A stretch of DNA of 64,000 nt from Alisma plantago-aquatica (Eukaryota > Streptophyta > Magnoliopsida > Alismatales > Alismataceae), in NCBI GenBank assembly GCA_963693085.1, contig OY856413.1:469441379-469505378 (forward strand), read 5' to 3'. Below, piece by piece: positions 61,543 to 64,000 of the stretch (position 1 is its first letter; every line of letters begins with the position of its first letter). Below the pieces are notes generated by a model. That model saw only the letters and a program-made list of their open reading frames with translations, was not told the DNA's origin and searched no databases. The translations under genes and the position numbers were made by a program.

Positions 61543-61804
61543 AAATATAATAGATTTTGAATGCATAGTCGAGATTTATTAGGATTTTCCTTTCAGTCGA
61601 TATTCACTCATATCTACTTGAAATTTTTTAGCTCCATTCTAACTTTTCCCTTTCTCCTTTTTAGTACTAGAAGTGTATGCTACACTCCTCAAGCATCAAT
61701 TCTACACCTCTGGACCTTTACTTGGAGATTAATAGGATTTTCCATCACCTGAACTGTGCAAATAGAAAAGGATGTACAAGAAAGAAATCACCCCTTAGGT
61801 GGAC

Positions 61805-62500
61805 ATGTCACTGAAAACCATAAGAGAAATTCTCATGGAAGAAACAAGAGTCATTATTGTAGAAGAAAACTAGGCTAGAGAAGCCATTTTTCTTGAGTCA
61901 GAACACTTGAAGAAGCTTAGGGTTTTACCAACCCCTAAAGACATAGATGGAAATCATCTACGGTTCTTCCTGCTACCAAAACCCCATAGTTTGAGATCCA
62001 CTTGTAGTGGGTCATAGTGATGCCAAGCAATGGCTTTGCTAAAAACAAGACAATGGTTCCCAAGAACAATTGTTGAGATTTTGAATATTTGTGTATTGAA
62101 CAAGCATCCTAGAGTATCCAATGATGTTATTGAACTCTGATTGTTCAAGTACTCATTGAATGATTAGGAAAAGAGATGGTGTGATGCCATGGAATGTGAT
62201 AATATCAAATCTTAGGAAGGTTTACTAACCATGTTTCTAGAGAAATATTAGGCTTCAATTATTACTTACCAAATCTAGTGCCATATCATAGGTGAGTCCC
62301 TTATTGAGTCATGGGAACAATTCAAGGAACTCTTACGCCCATGCTCGCATCATGGCATCCCACAATGTAGTTGATGGAAACCTTCTACATAGGTGTTGAT
62401 GAAGACACCAAGTAGTGGTTGGGTTTCTTATTTGGAGGAAATTTAATGTTTCAAAATTTTAATATCACATGGGAAGCTATCAAGAAAGGTTCTTAAATCT
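61805..62500 (+). pseudogene. gag capsid region of element D
   Basis: A candidate start MSLKTIREILMEETRVI (61805) precedes a poorly conserved N-terminus. The gag domain is clear from about 62095 on, across several stops: HPRVSNDVIEL, LFKYSLND, WCDAMECDNI, EGLLTMFLEKY, GESLIESWEQFKELLRPCSHHGIP, FYIGVDEDT and GGNLMFQNFNITWEAIKK. The pattern is that of Athila/Tat gag and parallels element C (YKELLRKCPHHGIP). At least six stops. Confidence 0.75.
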
Positions 62501-62601
62501 GATCTTGTTTGAGTAGATTTAAGGAAGGAAGTAATTTTGTTATCTTTAGTAAAGACTATATACTTTTTATTTGGGGCAATCTTCTTAAAACTCTATAGAT
62601 C

Positions 62602-62870
62602 AGGGGTTACCTATCTCATGGCCTCATGGTTGCTTATCAGTTTCTTCTCAGCCCAAATCTTCAAAAAGATATGTGTAAGGGATCTGATTCTAGGGAAAAA
62701 GAGTTTTTCATTCAACATTTACAAACAATGATTCCTCCATATATTTTCTTTCCCTTTCTCCATGACAATCATTGGGATTTACTTTTTATCTTTACTTGTG
62801 AACGAGAAGTCATATTTTTAATAGCTTTGATGTTGCATTCGACGTTGATGGGCCCCGCTATTCTATTCTA
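62602..62870 (+). pseudogene. Ulp1/C48 peptidase-like fragment inside gag of element D
   Basis: One frame reads YLSHGLMVAYQFLLSPN (62608 on), like the opening WLsDdvIdaYxxLL of Ulp1-type SUMO proteases. Thirty residues later comes IPPYIFFPFLHDNHWDLLFI (62730-62790), matching the block around the catalytic His-Trp (HW at 62770-62775). The expected Asp after the next strand (YxLDSL) is not kept (FLIALML), and the catalytic Cys region is absent. It lies between the gag capsid part and the zinc knuckle. If real, it is a captured or inserted fragment without activity. Recognition is by motif only. Confidence 0.4.
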
Positions 62871-62904
62871 GTTCAAAGAGAGCAAGAACACATTGTTGAT
62901 GCAC

Positions 62905-63705
62905 TACAAATATCTTTTGTGAAGCATGCAACGTCCTTGACCACTTGACTTTAGGATGCCAAATCCTCTACAATTTTGTGGTGAACAATGCCCAAGTTCA
63001 ATATGATGAAGCGAAGATGGTAGATCTAAAATGTAGCCACAACATCTTGGTTCGTGTCTATAATAACCCCAACCAAGTCAAAAATCATCCAAAGTTTCAA
63101 AAGGGAAACCCGACTGGAGTTGAAAACACCGCACAATTGAGGGGAAGTCAGATGAATAGACAAGTTCTTGGCCTATGGATTCTAAAACAACTAGAAAATA
63201 TTTAAGAACCAAGGGAATTATTTAGGAAACTTACAAAGATGTGGATACAAACAAGGGCAGCAATTTTAGAAGCCAATAAGTCCCACAATTGCAACAACCT
63301 AGTGCTCTTCCCTCCAATCATGGCAAGTTTTTAGTTATAGAGAAGATCCTTCAATCACTACTATCCATGATTTCCAATCAATAGATGATTCCCTCCAACC
63401 ACCAGACCTACCTGAAATCTAATGAATCTCAATTGCCCTAGCTTTCCACTTGCTTAAGTCATCCTATAGGTTCTTTTGCAAGATAGCTAGTAAACAACCC
63501 CTAGTATCTTGCACAGTTGAAGGCCATTACCACACGTTCGAGGGACATGCATATAGCCCCACTTGTGCCACCAATACCACCAATCATTATTCCAGTGAAT
63601 GATAATGATACCAGCATAGTGGCAACTGGAGAAGAAAAGGTGAATAATTCCTTCATGACTAATGGATGTCCATTCATAATTTTTTTAATTGCAATTGAGA
63701 TTTAA
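62905..63705 (+). pseudogene. gag C-terminal part of element D with CCHC zinc knuckle
   Basis: CEACNVLDHLTLGC (62919-62959) is a complete C-x2-C-x4-H-x4-C knuckle, the RNA-binding nucleocapsid motif. Then come VYNNPNQVKNHPKFQKGN (about 63054-63110; relatives have YNPGWRNHPNF), and KAITTRSRDMHIAP (63517 on; relatives have AITLRSG), followed by a Pro/Val-rich tail with PPIPPIIIPV. The order fits the end of an Athila/Tat gag. Stops occur between these blocks. Confidence 0.75.
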
Positions 63706-64000
63706 TTTTTATACCATTTATTTCATTTTACTCAACATTTCACATATTTTAGGTATTTGATAGTTAATGTAATTTCATTGGTACTTAATTCATTTTTGGT
63801 ATTTTATTTGAAGGGTTGATTCAAGTCAGTTGGAGAAGAAATTATCCCTCCTTGAAAAGATGAAGACTATGATCAAAGATTGTAGATCCTTAACCCCAAT
63901 TCTAACAATTGGAGTGAGGATAACTAAAGTATAGATGGACGCTCTAGCAGCCATAATATTTGCATATATGTGATGAAATGGATTATTCAAAAGACTTTGT
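63706..64000 (+). other. spacer after gag of element D, window end
   Basis: AT-rich with no readable protease start yet; the protease would be expected within the next few hundred bases beyond the window. Confidence 0.4.

Larger units (their letters stand above)
59964..64000 (+). mobile_element. element D: 5' part of an Athila/Tat-type element, cut by the window end
   Basis: It starts TGATGAATGCATATTCATC, the same 19 bases that open the LTR of element C. A TATA box at 60698 and a weak PBS-like site at 61524-61542 follow, then a broken gag with zinc knuckle to about 63705. Pol must lie beyond the window. Heavy decay. Confidence 0.7.

Noticed and set aside
1..64000. CRISPR array, defence island, operon or phage
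   Set aside because: No regularly spaced identical repeats, no bacterial gene organisation, and clear plant retrotransposon content.

Overview
The window looks like repeat-rich chromatin from a large flowering-plant genome. Everything recognisable is a plant transposable element: Ty3/gypsy elements of the Athila/Tat type (tRNA-Asp-like primer sites, extra ORF after pol), a chromodomain Ty3/gypsy element with a tRNA-iMet primer site, Ty1/copia relics, a SIRE-like solo LTR and an L1-type LINE. I found no intact host gene, rRNA, tRNA or CRISPR. The background is AT-rich and most element genes carry stops and frameshifts, often of the CAA-to-TAA or TGG-to-TAG/TGA kind expected from decay of methylated cytosines. 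The species cannot be named from the sequence alone.

Layout, left to right. (1) 1-3759: a deleted Ty1/copia element (possible 5' LTR tail, RT/RNase H relic, 3' LTR start). (2) 3760-26075: element A, an Athila-type element on the + strand with 5' LTR, PBS, gag, protease, RT, RNase H, integrase and a third ORF; no 3' LTR is visible. (3) 9247-20487: element B, inserted inside the RT of A on the - strand, with two 3.5-kb LTRs, an exact CAAGA target duplication, an iMet PBS and a ruined chromodomain pol. (4) 26076-28441: no recognised feature. (5) 28442-34985: an L1-type LINE on the - strand, split by a solo LTR (32400-33983) with an exact ACACT duplication. (6) 34986-41042: mostly featureless, with a possible old 3-kb solo LTR at 37004-40055. 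(7) 41048-52337: element C, a complete Athila/Tat-type element on the - strand with ATACT duplications. (8) 52343-59963: AT-rich, no convincing gene. (9) 59964-64000: element D, the 5' end of another element of the C type, cut by the window end, carrying an apparent Ulp1-like peptidase fragment inside its gag.

The genes serve only the elements themselves: gag makes the particle, protease/RT/RNase H/integrase copy and insert the element, LINE ORF1/ORF2 do target-primed reverse transcription. None of the elements looks able to move by itself now. The most interesting signals are the dense arrays of short palindromic GC-rich motifs just upstream of the TATA box in several unrelated LTR families, the same motif array reappearing before the third ORF of element A, the non-autonomous design of element B, and the Ulp1-like insert in the gag of element D. 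I did not find a defence system or other new multi-gene system.
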